Shown: piece after piece, positions 9,893-17,167 of the stretch
How positions within the stretch are numbered: position 1 is the first letter of the stretch
How the letters are laid out: each line of letters begins with the position of its first letter
The notes under the pieces: generated by a model
Database searches by the model: none
Seen by the model: the letters and a program-made list of their open reading frames with translations, nothing else
Told to the model about the DNA's origin: nothing
Translations under genes and position numbers: made by a program
Origin: Gymnopus androsaceus JB14
Taxonomy: Eukaryota > Basidiomycota > Agaricomycetes > Agaricales > Omphalotaceae
Assembly: GCA_009733575.1 (NCBI GenBank)
Contig: ML770157.1
Coordinates: 1-17,167, forward strand
Length of the DNA: 17,167 nt
Reading direction: 5' to 3'

Positions 9893-10259
9893 CTGTACCG
9901 TTTCAACCAAAAGTTCACGGTATGTGACACGTGACCTCTACTGTTCAGAAATTCAGTGTTCACAGAGTGCAGTGACCTGTGACCGATCTGTGAACTGTTC
10001 ACTGGCATTGAATCCACCTGTGCTTCTGGTTCATGATCTGGTGGATATCTTATTTTGGAGCCAGAAATGGCTTGTTTGTAAGTAAATCAAGGCTAATTTG
10101 AGTGTTTCTAAGTATTTGTTTTACCATTTTTGAGGAATATTTTTTTTTTTTTTTTTGTTTCAGTGTTCACAACCCAAAATGACCAGTGACACCCTCCCGT
10201 GAACTGTTCATTTTGAGCCAAAGTGATGTGTGACTGAACTTTTGGTTGAAATGGTACAG
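9893..10259. mobile_element. 367-bp MITE with 25-bp terminal inverted repeats and TA duplication
   Basis: The left end (9893-9917) reads CTGTACCGTTTCAACCAAAA and onward. The right end (10235-10259), read inward, matches it at 24 of 25 bases. Both ends abut TA (9891-9892 and 10260-10261), the target duplication of Tc1/mariner-type elements. There is no transposase frame, so it is non-autonomous. The interior is rich in TGTTCAC/GTGAACA words and has a T run at about 10140-10156. Confidence 0.82.
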
Positions 10260-10294
10260 TAATGGGTACTAGAGTATACCAGATGTATAACTAT

Positions 10295-10620
10295 AAAAAT
10301 CTGTATGGCATAGTGGTTACAGCTACCAAAATGTCAGGTCTTTTTGTGATACCTAAGCCAGCAGAGTTCAAATCCCAATGGTGCCATTTCGAAAAATTTG
10401 ATCAATATTTGGTAAGCAGGTAGTATTCTGTACAAGCTGATTATTAAGCATGTGTAAATGGTGCCACTTCAAAAAATTTGATTAATATTTGGTAAGCAGG
10501 TAGTATTCTGTACAAGCTGATTATTACGCATATTTAAATGGTGCCACTTCGAAGAATTTGATCAATATTTAATAAGCAGGTTGTATTCTGTACAAGCTGC
10601 TTATTAAGCATAAGTGAAAC
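10295..10620 (+). mobile_element. tRNA-derived SINE-like element with tandem tail
   Basis: A box-A match (TGGCATAGTGG, 10306-10316) and a box-B match (GTTCAAATC, 10366-10374) fit the internal RNA polymerase III promoter of a tRNA head. The 60-base start-to-start spacing is within the range used. The head does not fold as an obvious complete tRNA. It runs directly into three tandem units of about 80 bases. No flanking duplication was identified, so the ends are approximate. Confidence 0.6.
10377..10616 (+). repeat. Three tandem ~80-bp units in the SINE-like tail
   Basis: Units begin with AATGGTGCCA at 10377, 10458 and 10537, giving periods of 81 and 79 bases. Each continues with a TTTGATCAATATTTGG-like segment, TATTCTGTACAAGCTG and TTATTAAGCAT-like ends. 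Copies differ by scattered substitutions, so the duplication is not very recent. Confidence 0.88.
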
Positions 10621-13026
10621 TAAATTTAAAGCAGTGTGTTAGGAAGCATTGCACTTCCTAACAAGTCTGCACATGTCCAATTGGACCAACGGCTGATAGA
10701 CCAGAAATCTGACAACAATAGCCTGCCAGTTTGTGACAGGTGCCCAAATCTTTGTTCTGACTCTTACTGCCACAACAACACCACAACAACACCATTTCCA
10801 ACCACTAATTTCCAACATCTACGGTCATTCATCCCACAGTTGCTGTTTCAAATGTCTTAGCAATGCTACCAACAGAATTCCCAATATTTCCTCTCAACAT
10901 TTTGCTCAATAATTGTTTTCACTAAATCCTTGTTTCGTCTCTTGGTCAATAACATATTTCAATCAAACAACTCCTTCCATAATGTTCAGCCTACAGTTGA
11001 GCCAACTTGCTCCTATACACTTTAAACACATGGTTGTGGTCTATGTACACATATCTGCCCAGCAGTTTTCCATTAGCACTCATTCCAAATCCAATCAAAC
11101 ACACTCCAAACCAGTAAAATGGTCCAACAATTCTGTTTCTCAATTTTTGAGAAGCAAACGTGACGCACTCATAACACAGTGCTTCATTGGTTTGAATGTC
11201 ATTCAAAGGAAAAGAAGAGTGCTTACTGTGGGAATATATTATGTAAATTAGCGCTGATGAGCGCTGAAGTAATGAGCACCTATATTGAGACAAAGTCAAA
11301 AGCTACTACACGTAGAGCATTATACATTCCATTTTGGGTCAATCTACCTCCAATTTCTTTTGAAATCCTCTTTATATTAAGATAGGAATATAAATCTTGC
11401 AAGATCACTCACTTCCTGTGGTAGCAATTGGGTGGATTGCACTCTAACATTTTGGATGACATTTGAAAAAAAAAGTGCCTAAAAAGTAAGAGCGTCTAAA
11501 ATTTCCAAATGGAGATCCGCACAGTTACAGCAGTAGGTGAAATTCTCACCCTAAACTCGATGCCTAAAAAACCGAGTTTCCTTACGTAAAGTAAGGACTC
11601 GGAATGCGCCGGCACAAAGCTGCCAAAGATACAATCATGATAGTGGACCAGAATGGTGGTAAGTATGATGTTAAATGTTAAATATATATATAATTGGGAA
11701 CTGGGATAACTCTATTTAGCAGTCCCCTTGCTTGTAACAACCCCTTTAGAGCCCAATTGTTGTTCAACAACCCTGTCACACATTTTCAAGTTTGACAATC
11801 TCAAACTGATTTTTTCTCGTTCTCGTAAATGCCAGTAAGAGGCTGTAGAGCTGCAAGTGAGCATAAATCAGTATCAATTCCACACTGCTCCTTAAATATC
11901 CCTGGCTAACATTGAGCAATTGTAGCCACTACTGCGAGTCTGGAACTCTTTCATACTTACCCTCAGACCAAGGTGGTAATGCTGCCAGAAAAAGCAGAGA
12001 TATGGTGGAGTAGTACTGTCATGGTGCAGCTTCTTAACCTTGTAAAGCCAGTTTGAGCCCAAACCACACCCAAGGTTTAGGTTCACTTTGCTGAAGGTTT
12101 GCAAACTCAACCTTTCTGAGCTTCTGCAAAATTTAGCAGAAGGATTTTGCATGTTATACATACTTTGAGTGCTTCTTGACATTTCTGTTAGATGCCTGAA
12201 GGTTGCCCCACCTTTAAAATTTACATCTACTGCCAGAGCCAAGTGTGATTTTGATTTTTAGCTGCAGCCAGCACTTTTCCTCTTACCACATCCTTTGCAT
12301 GTTATGGGCACTGGAAAAAATGCCCAAGCTCTCAAAGACCAAGCTGAACATAACTCAGGTACTTGAAGGGTACCAGGTAGTAGCTCCACAACTTCCAATC
12401 AATGACAACCTTGGACTTGCAGGAAAAAACAAACCAGCCCCAAAAAACATACCTAATGATGATGAAGCTGTTGGCTGGCTCATGCAATTGAAAGGCCCAA
12501 TGCAGGCAGCTCCTCCAGTTGCAGATGAGAAGGTCCAGCTTCAGCAGAGGTTAGATGACCAGGCGCACTGATACACCAATTTTTTGGCTAAGGCTAAAAC
12601 TGTGCAAAACTGATGAATTTAGTGTTGAACATGGGTTTGGGTAAAATATCAAATTTATGGACCTATCTGATACCAAGGCGTGCACCATTTTCTAAAATCA
12701 CATGAGGCATTTGCAAAATGGCACTTTCTTTCTCAATAAACATCTGAGATCCCTGCGGTCACTGTGCTGCACACTGTCCTGCGCTGTTTCGTACTTTGAG
12801 CTGGGCCCCAAATTTGATGCGCCATGCACAGGCTCAATAGAATCTGAGATTTTGGGCTATAGCCCGCTTTGACCAGGAGTATGTACTTCTTTGTTCTTGC
12901 ACTTATGCATAGTTCTAAGATCTTTTATAGTGCATAGTCTTCAATTTTGAATTAGCTTATTTGCTGTCTGTACTTATATTTCCACTCCAGTAACAATATT
13001 CAAGTTTTTATAACCACAGTGGCGCC
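10621..13026. other. 2.4-kb segment without a recognisable gene
   Basis: Short frames occur (10636-10860, 10913-11251 and 12245-12571 on plus; 11892-12242 on minus), but none carries a domain I recognise. The two best are back to back. The minus frame ends a stretch WQHYHLGLR at a GTAAGTATG that looks like a splice donor. The plus frame encodes a polar Pro/Gln-rich peptide (PKLSKTKLNITQVLEG, KNKPAPKNIP). Either could be an exon of an unknown or decayed gene. A strong hairpin at 11572-11602 is listed separately. Confidence 0.35.
11572..11602. repeat. 31-base hairpin
   Basis: CCGAGT pairs with ACTCGG and, inside a two-T bulge, CCTTAC pairs with GTAAGG around a five-base loop. No T run follows and no gene is adjacent. 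It may be the tip of a worn inverted repeat. Confidence 0.5.
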
Positions 13027-13052
13027 TAGCGTTGTGCTGGCTGGGGTCTGGC
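13027..13052 (+). repeat. Candidate 3' terminus of hAT element B
   Basis: Reads TAGCGTTGTGCTGGCTGGGG inward from 13027, similar but not identical to the other two hAT ends here. The eight bases before it (GTGGCGCC) do not repeat the GATGCCTA found at the other end. Confidence 0.4.
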
Positions 13053-13310
13053 TCAGGCTCAAGCTCTGGCTCAACGTACTATTTTGTACAAAGAGTAAAT
13101 CATAAATAACTATGAAGTATAGTACAGTACTACAATACGGTAACATCCTCCCATTCCTCATCATTGGCACCATCATCAAGTACAATCCACTTCAACTCAT
13201 CTGCCACTAGTACTGAATGATCCTCTCCCACCGCGAACCCTTTGATACACTCCTCCTTCTCCATATCCAGCTGATCAGCTGTAGTAAAAGACTCTCGGAG
13301 TAATAAATCC

Positions 13311-14889
13311 TTATGCAGAAAACACTTGAGGAAGTGCCTCAACAATATCACCTTTCAAGCAATTTATAAAGGAAGGCTCATTCTCAGATGAAAAGGCCTG
13401 CTGTTCATGGTCTGCATGCTAAGACATTGTGAGCGATTTTTTTATTCAATAATAATGATGAATCTTGAGGACTTACACCAAGAATATCCAGCATAACACT
13501 AACTTGGTCCCATTCTGCATCATTAAGCTTTAAGAGATCAATCTTGCAACATTTTTTGAGATTCTTTTCTGAAAGACCAATTTCGTAAATAAACGTATCA
13601 ATGAACTACAAGATATTTGAATGTGAATACTGGAAACTCAAAACCTAAAAATCATGTACCAGCTTAAGCTTCTCTGCATGGTCGAGCATAAAATATGTTG
13701 AAGACCATCACACAGCCATGTCAAGAAGGAGCCAGAGAGATGATTCTGTACTCTCATGAAGCTGAATATCCTTAAAGAGCTGGCAACGCTTTGCAGATGA
13801 GTGAGCCTGTCTAAGCGTAAGTGTGGAAATAAATGAGAGCATGAAAAAAGATTACTTTTACAACAATGGAACATATAAGACCAATCTCATCATGATATTC
13901 TTCTCAACATCTGGCTCATGCTTTTCTGGCTCCTTGGGATCATAATTTTTTGACCTACTATGCATTTGGAGCATGGCCTGAGTAGCTAGATTAATAATAT
14001 GGGCAAGACACCTAAATAAAATCATTAGAATGTAAGTGCATTGCAGTGCAATAAATGAAATAAGTGATTGAATATGGTTTTCGGTGGGTGACCACTTCTT
14101 CATTCCTGCATGGGACTTATACGAGCTCATCAGACAGGCAACATACTCAAGCATTGTCCCATTATTTGCAGCATTATCACAGGTGATCCAGCCAATCTAT
14201 GATCATGGAGCAAATTAAGTAAATGGAAGAGTGCAAATAATCAAGGAAAGACAGACTCTATGAATAATATCCAAGTGACAAAAAATCTTGAACAAGGCCC
14301 ACCTGAGCATGGGACCACTGTGAGAACAGTTCATCTGGGTGAATCCAAGTAAAGTGCTCTGAAGTGTCCACTTTCCCAGAGATGTCTCCTCCATCCAGTG
14401 CCCAGTGACAGCGAAGTATGCATCACCATTGGATGCTTGCCATGCATCACAAGTAACGGAGATTTTACCAGTCATGGCATCACTCTGTGGGGATTACTTA
14501 ATATGCTGAAAGGACCATAAAGCAGCAGAAATTACTCACCACAAATCGTGTCTGAAGGTCATGAAGATTTTTCTTGAATAGAGTGATGATGGACTGATGC
14601 TTAACCTTGCAATTAGGTATTTTGATGCTGTTGGTGGCACGGGCAGCAATACCAATTATCTCCCCAAACCCTGGGATGCTCAAGTGCTGAAATAGGCTGA
14701 TATACTGTATGAGATATTGTGAAATTGAAGCTAAAACATTAATACAAACCTGATCAGTCTCAATGAGCCATTCTATTGCTGCTTGTTGAAAAAGCTCATC
14801 TGAATATGGAATAACCTGCTCTTGACGTGGAAGCGGTACTGCATGGTCATCAATGACAGTCTGGGATGCAGCAGTGGCATACCCGTGCC
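13311..14889 (-). pseudogene. hAT transposase, decayed and truncated at both ends
   Basis: A second hAT transposase, clearly different from element A. Exons on minus: 14889-14750, 14696-14540, 14484-14257, 14196-14069, 14011-13856, 13806-13660, 13605-13477, 13418-13311. Introns are 49-60 bases. Motifs: PYSDELFQQAAIEWLIETDQ, IIGIAARATNSIKIP, ISVTCDAWQASNGDAYFAV (first catalytic Asp), GWITCDNAANNGTML (second), CLAHIINLATQAML, SSAKRCQLFKDIQLH, and WSSTYFMLDHAEKLK. The frame is open right up to the 5' terminal repeat, so the BED-finger exon and leader have been lost. Lesions are a TGA at 13710-13708 where relatives have Arg-Trp, a one-base insertion near 14670, a one-base loss near 13890, and AT instead of GT at the intron start (14068). 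Homology fades after LHKDL near 13300; an acidic frame ending at 13130 may be a remnant of the C-terminal tail. Confidence 0.82.
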
Positions 14890-14897
14890 ACACACTA
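14881..14897 (-). repeat. 5' terminal inverted repeat of hAT element B
   Basis: Read inward, TAGTGTGTGGCACGGGT differs from the end of element A (5124-5140) by one base. It is followed at once by transposase codons, leaving no untranslated subterminal region. Confidence 0.8.
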
Positions 14898-14905
14898 GAT
14901 GCCTA
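14898..14905 (+). repeat. 8-bp hAT target-site duplication, copy 2
   Basis: GATGCCTA lies between the 5' end of hAT element B and the Plavaka 3' half. It is the partner of the copy at 5141-5148, in inverted orientation. Confidence 0.85.
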
Positions 14906-16120
14906 AACGGGGGCTTACAGCTGTTCAAGCCATTCTTGACTTCATCTATCTTGCTCAATACTCCCTCCACAATGAGGATACACTGCGCTACATGGATGAT
15001 GCTCTCAATTCTTGGCACCAAAACAAAAGCTGTTTCATTGACCTCAAAGTCCATGAGGATCTGAACATTCCAAAGTTCTATTCCCTTGAGCACTATGTTG
15101 AAGCAATTCAGTTTCTTGGTACCACCGATAATTATAATACCAAGATGTTCAAGTGCCTACATATTGACTTTGCAAAAAAGGGTTGGCGAGCCTCTAACAA
15201 GTGAGATGAGTTTCCTCAAATGACTCACTGGCTTTTCCAACAAGAAAATATCCATTCCTTTGACTGCGAGCTGACCTGGGTTTTAGAACAACAGTCTCTC
15301 ACCTCCCTGGGCCCAGCTTCTGTTCCAACTCCTCCTTCTCCGATATGGCCTATCCTTCTCCCTAAAGTTCCCACTTCTCCTAATAAATTAATCACTACTG
15401 TTCAGAATACACATCATGTACCGCTATTCTCCCAGCATCTCAAAGCCTACATTGAGATGCTGAAGCAAGCTGCAACTTGCCACAGTTTTGAGTTTGCACT
15501 GACACAGCATTTTCCCTTTCAACAGATTGATATTTACCATTCATTCAAGTTCTCTCCAGAGCAGTTGGAGGAGGGTTTGGATCCAAAAGACATTGTCAAG
15601 GCCTCACCTCTCAACGGTGTAAGGTTTGACACTGTTATTGTCTTGACTGGTGATGCTGCTGAGAGTGTTAGCTCGATAGGTATGTTGATTTGAAGTTCTG
15701 CTGGTATTAAGTACTTAGCTTTATCTTGCAGGTACTCGAATTGGACATGTGAATGTTTTATTCCATCTACCCTCACAGTTGCAGTTAATTGGCAGTAACA
15801 AGATAGATTCACCAACATTCTGGCCCCGAATGGTATTGGCATATATTGAATGGTATACTCCTTCAACATTGTCACTGGGGGAGCATGCTAGTCACAATAT
15901 GACTACAGTCAAACATGCTCATCCTCAAGCTGATTGTTCACTCCCTTGGTCTGTTATATCTTTGAGTAATATACATCAATCCTGTATGCTTTTGCCTAAC
16001 TTCCACAGATCCCCTTTTCAATCCTCATGGACTTCTTCTAATATATTGGACTCTGCTGATAGCTTCTTAGTTAATAATTGGGCATCAGTTTACAATTATA
16101 AAACCATTTACAAAGAATAG
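14898..16120 (+). pseudogene. Plavaka-type transposase, 3' half
   Basis: C-terminal ~390 codons of a Plavaka transposase. Order: LTAVQAILDFIYLAQYSLHN, FIDLKVHEDLNIPKFYSLEH, IQFLGTTDNYNTKMFKCLHI, DFAKKGWRASNK, DEFPQMTHWLF, and after a variable linker DSPTFWPRMVLAYIEWYTP and a terminal SVISLSNIHQSCMLLPNF. One intron at 15680-15731 (52 bases, GTATGT...GCAG) joins SSI to GTRIGHV. The only lesion is a TGA at 15202-15204 between SNK and DEFPQM, where relatives have Arg or Lys. The frame begins inside the target duplication; its first codons (ATG CCT AAA) continue precisely from the last codons of the half at 5141. Together the halves would make about 990 codons, a normal family length. The ATG at 14899 is an internal Met, not a start. 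Confidence 0.88.
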
Positions 16121-16384
16121 TTTAATTAATACATTTTTTTTTCTGAAGTTCTTCATGTTGCATTGTGTGCACCTGAGTGAGACAAAGCATACTTCAGGGT
16201 ATGACAGTTTACTACAGATACTTAAGTGGTCAGAGGCTAGCTGAAGTCTACTGAGGTTGGCTCAAGTATATTCTGTGCACTGAGTAATACTCTAGGCCAC
16301 TTGGGTGGGCTTGAGTGCACTTAAGCAGCTTGAATCACTTGAGCATAGGCTTAGGTGGCCAAGATACTTGAGCCCAGAAATGAA
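16121..16384. repeat. Short-repeat cluster, probable Plavaka 3' subterminal region
   Basis: From 16216 to 16375 the words CACTTGAG, ACTTAAG and CTTAGGTGG recur in both orientations (for example ACTTAAGTGG near 16219, CTTGAGTGCACTTAAG at 16310-16325, CACTTGAG near 16336, ACTTGAG near 16366). CACTA-group elements have such subterminal motif arrays. The position right after the Plavaka stop codon fits, but no terminal CACTA-type end could be placed before the copia sequence starts. Confidence 0.5.
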
Positions 16385-16737
16385 CAGGATACCATTTCTT
16401 TATCCACTATGGAAGCCAAGTATATTGCTTTGACCTATGCAGCCAAGGAAGCAATCTGATTTAGGAACTTTCTATTAGAAATCTTTGGTCCTATTACTCA
16501 TCCAATCTCTGTCATGTCAGACAATCAACCAGCCATTGCATTGGCAAAGGATGATTTTTTTCACACCAGGCCCAAGCACATTGATATCTGTTATCATTTT
16601 ATTCATTACGTCATCAAGGAAAGAAAAATTTGTCTCACTTACTGCCCTATTGAAAATATGATGGCAGACATCTTCACAAAAGCCCTACCTTCAATGAAAG
16701 CCAAACACTTTGGGACTTGCAAAGGTTTGAGGGGGAG
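16385..16737 (+). pseudogene. Ty1/copia pol, C-terminal RNase H end
   Basis: The last part of a copia polyprotein: QDTISLSTMEAKYIALTYAA, KEAI, FRNFLLEIFGPI, MSDNQPAIALAKD, HTRPKHIDICYHF, and ADIFTKALPS. These are the ribonuclease H motifs that end Ty1/copia pol. A TGA at 16457-16459 replaces the Trp that relatives have after KEAI. Everything upstream (gag, protease, integrase, RT) is absent from the window. A polypurine tract GAGGGGGAG at 16729-16737 ends the internal region. Confidence 0.88.
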
Positions 16738-17131
16738 TGTTGGAATATCAAAGGTATATTTTTGTCTATCTATCTATGGAATGCTATCTATGGAATGCTT
16801 TCTCATAGTCTCCACTTTCTTGTATCACTATCCCATGCACTCCACTACTACTATCTTGCAGACTCCACTCAGTCTCTTGGAGTATCCACTTATTCTCTCA
16901 CTGTACCCACTTCACCATATGCATAGTAGCCACAGACATTCATGCAGTAGCCACTTGCCCGATATATCATACATACATAGGATGGTATATAAGCCTATGT
17001 ACCATACCCTGTAAACCATACCCTGTAAAATACACAAGTTGTCCTCTTGTCCCTATTGATCTGTGATCATTATATTAAGTCTGGTGTGGACTTACTGCTG
17101 CTAATCGCTATTTAAAAAAGAAACTCTAACA
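16738..17131 (+). mobile_element. 3' LTR of the copia element
   Basis: Starts TGTTGGA directly after the polypurine tract and ends TCTAACA, giving the TG...CA ends and a short terminal inverted repeat (TGTTGGA/TGTTAGA) of an LTR, about 394 bases. Inside are a TATATAA at 16986-16992 and a 14-base tandem duplication ACCATACCCTGTAA (17001-17028). The five bases after the LTR (AGAAG) would be the target duplication. The other LTR is not in the window. Confidence 0.78.
16986..16992 (+). promoter_or_regulatory. TATA box of the copia LTR
   Basis: TATATAA in the last third of the LTR, in the usual place for the U3/R promoter of a copia element. It could drive transcription rightward out of the window. 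Confidence 0.5.
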
Positions 17132-17167
17132 AGAAGTGACTTTCATATGCATGACAGACACTGCTTT

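Larger units (their letters stand above)
13027..14897 (-). mobile_element. hAT superfamily DNA transposon, element B (deleted copy)
   Basis: The 5' end is at 14897, where the 17-bp terminus (14881-14897) matches that of element A at 16 of 17 bases and abuts the target duplication. A plausible 3' end starts at 13027: TAGCGTTGTGCTGGCTGGGG, followed by GGCTCAGGCTC, which aligns with gaps to the 3' end of element A (TAGTGTGTGGCTCGGG, then GGTTCAGG). The resulting 1.87 kb is short for an autonomous hAT. The zinc-finger exon is missing at the 5' side and the dimerisation domain at the 3' side. Confidence 0.68.

Noticed and set aside
10306..10374. Functional tRNA gene
   Set aside because: Only the A and B boxes are recognisable. 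Acceptor and anticodon stems do not form clearly, and the sequence runs into tandem repeats.
10636..11385. Small coding genes in overlapping frames
   Set aside because: Frames overlap on both strands, lack motifs and splice structure, and are of the length expected by chance in AT-rich DNA.
13019..13028. Left target duplication of hAT element B matching GATGCCTA
   Set aside because: Eight bases before the candidate end read GTGGCGCC. The better match GGCGCCTA (6 of 8) overlaps the terminus itself, so it is not a credible duplication.
14498..14893. Start codon of hAT element B at 14893
   Set aside because: The codon is GTG inside the terminal repeat. The frame is simply open through a deletion, not a real translation start.
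5141..16120. Two unrelated Plavaka copies in inverted orientation
   Set aside because: The halves do not overlap, share the target octamer, and continue each other's frame to the base, which independent copies would not do.
1..17167. Bacterial defence system, CRISPR array or operon
   Set aside because: Introns, fungal transposons and a eukaryotic receptor gene exclude a prokaryotic source. No regularly spaced repeats with unique spacers occur.

Overview
The window is eukaryotic and almost certainly from a basidiomycete fungus, most likely a transposon-rich agaricomycete. The evidence is the very short introns (about 46-63 bases) with GT...AG ends, a fungal NACHT-ankyrin receptor gene, a Plavaka-type (CACTA/EnSpm) transposase, two hAT transposases, a Tad1-like LINE and a Ty1/copia tail. 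I see no prokaryotic operon, CRISPR array or rRNA. The only host gene I recognise is the NACHT-ankyrin gene at the left edge. Nearly everything else is mobile DNA.

Layout. 1-2016 (-): NACHT-ankyrin gene cut by the window edge and carrying about five single-base frameshifts. 2070-3104: no recognisable gene. 3105-5140 (+): hAT element A, with an open transposase frame lacking its N-terminus and a clear 3' terminal inverted repeat. 5141-7048 (-): 5' half of a Plavaka transposase gene. 7230-8514 (+): 5'-truncated LINE ending in a poly(A) tract. 8515-10620: repeat-rich DNA holding a five-copy telomere-like minisatellite (19-bp unit), a structured inverted-repeat segment, a 367-bp MITE with TA duplications, and a tRNA-headed SINE-like element with three ~80-bp tandem units. 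10620-13026: no recognisable gene. 13027-14897 (-): hAT element B, a decayed and internally deleted transposase. 14898-16120 (+): 3' half of a Plavaka gene. 16121-16384: short-repeat cluster. 16385-17131 (+): end of a copia pol frame and its 3' LTR.

Main discovery. The two Plavaka halves, 9.7 kb apart and on opposite strands, are one gene broken at a single point. Each half carries the same 8-bp target duplication (GATGCCTA) and joins the other exactly in frame. Next to each copy is a hAT end sharing a 17-bp terminus (16/17 identical): the 3' end of element A on one side and the 5' end of element B on the other. This is the geometry expected when the 3' end of one hAT and the 5' end of a neighbouring hAT transpose together ('reversed-ends' alternative transposition, known for maize Ac/Ds) into a nearby target, inverting the DNA between. 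I know of no description in fungi, but could not search.

Ages differ. Element A reads open through seven exons, whereas Plavaka, element B, the LINE and copia carry stops. Five of the stops in Plavaka, element B and copia are explainable as C-to-T changes (on one strand or the other).
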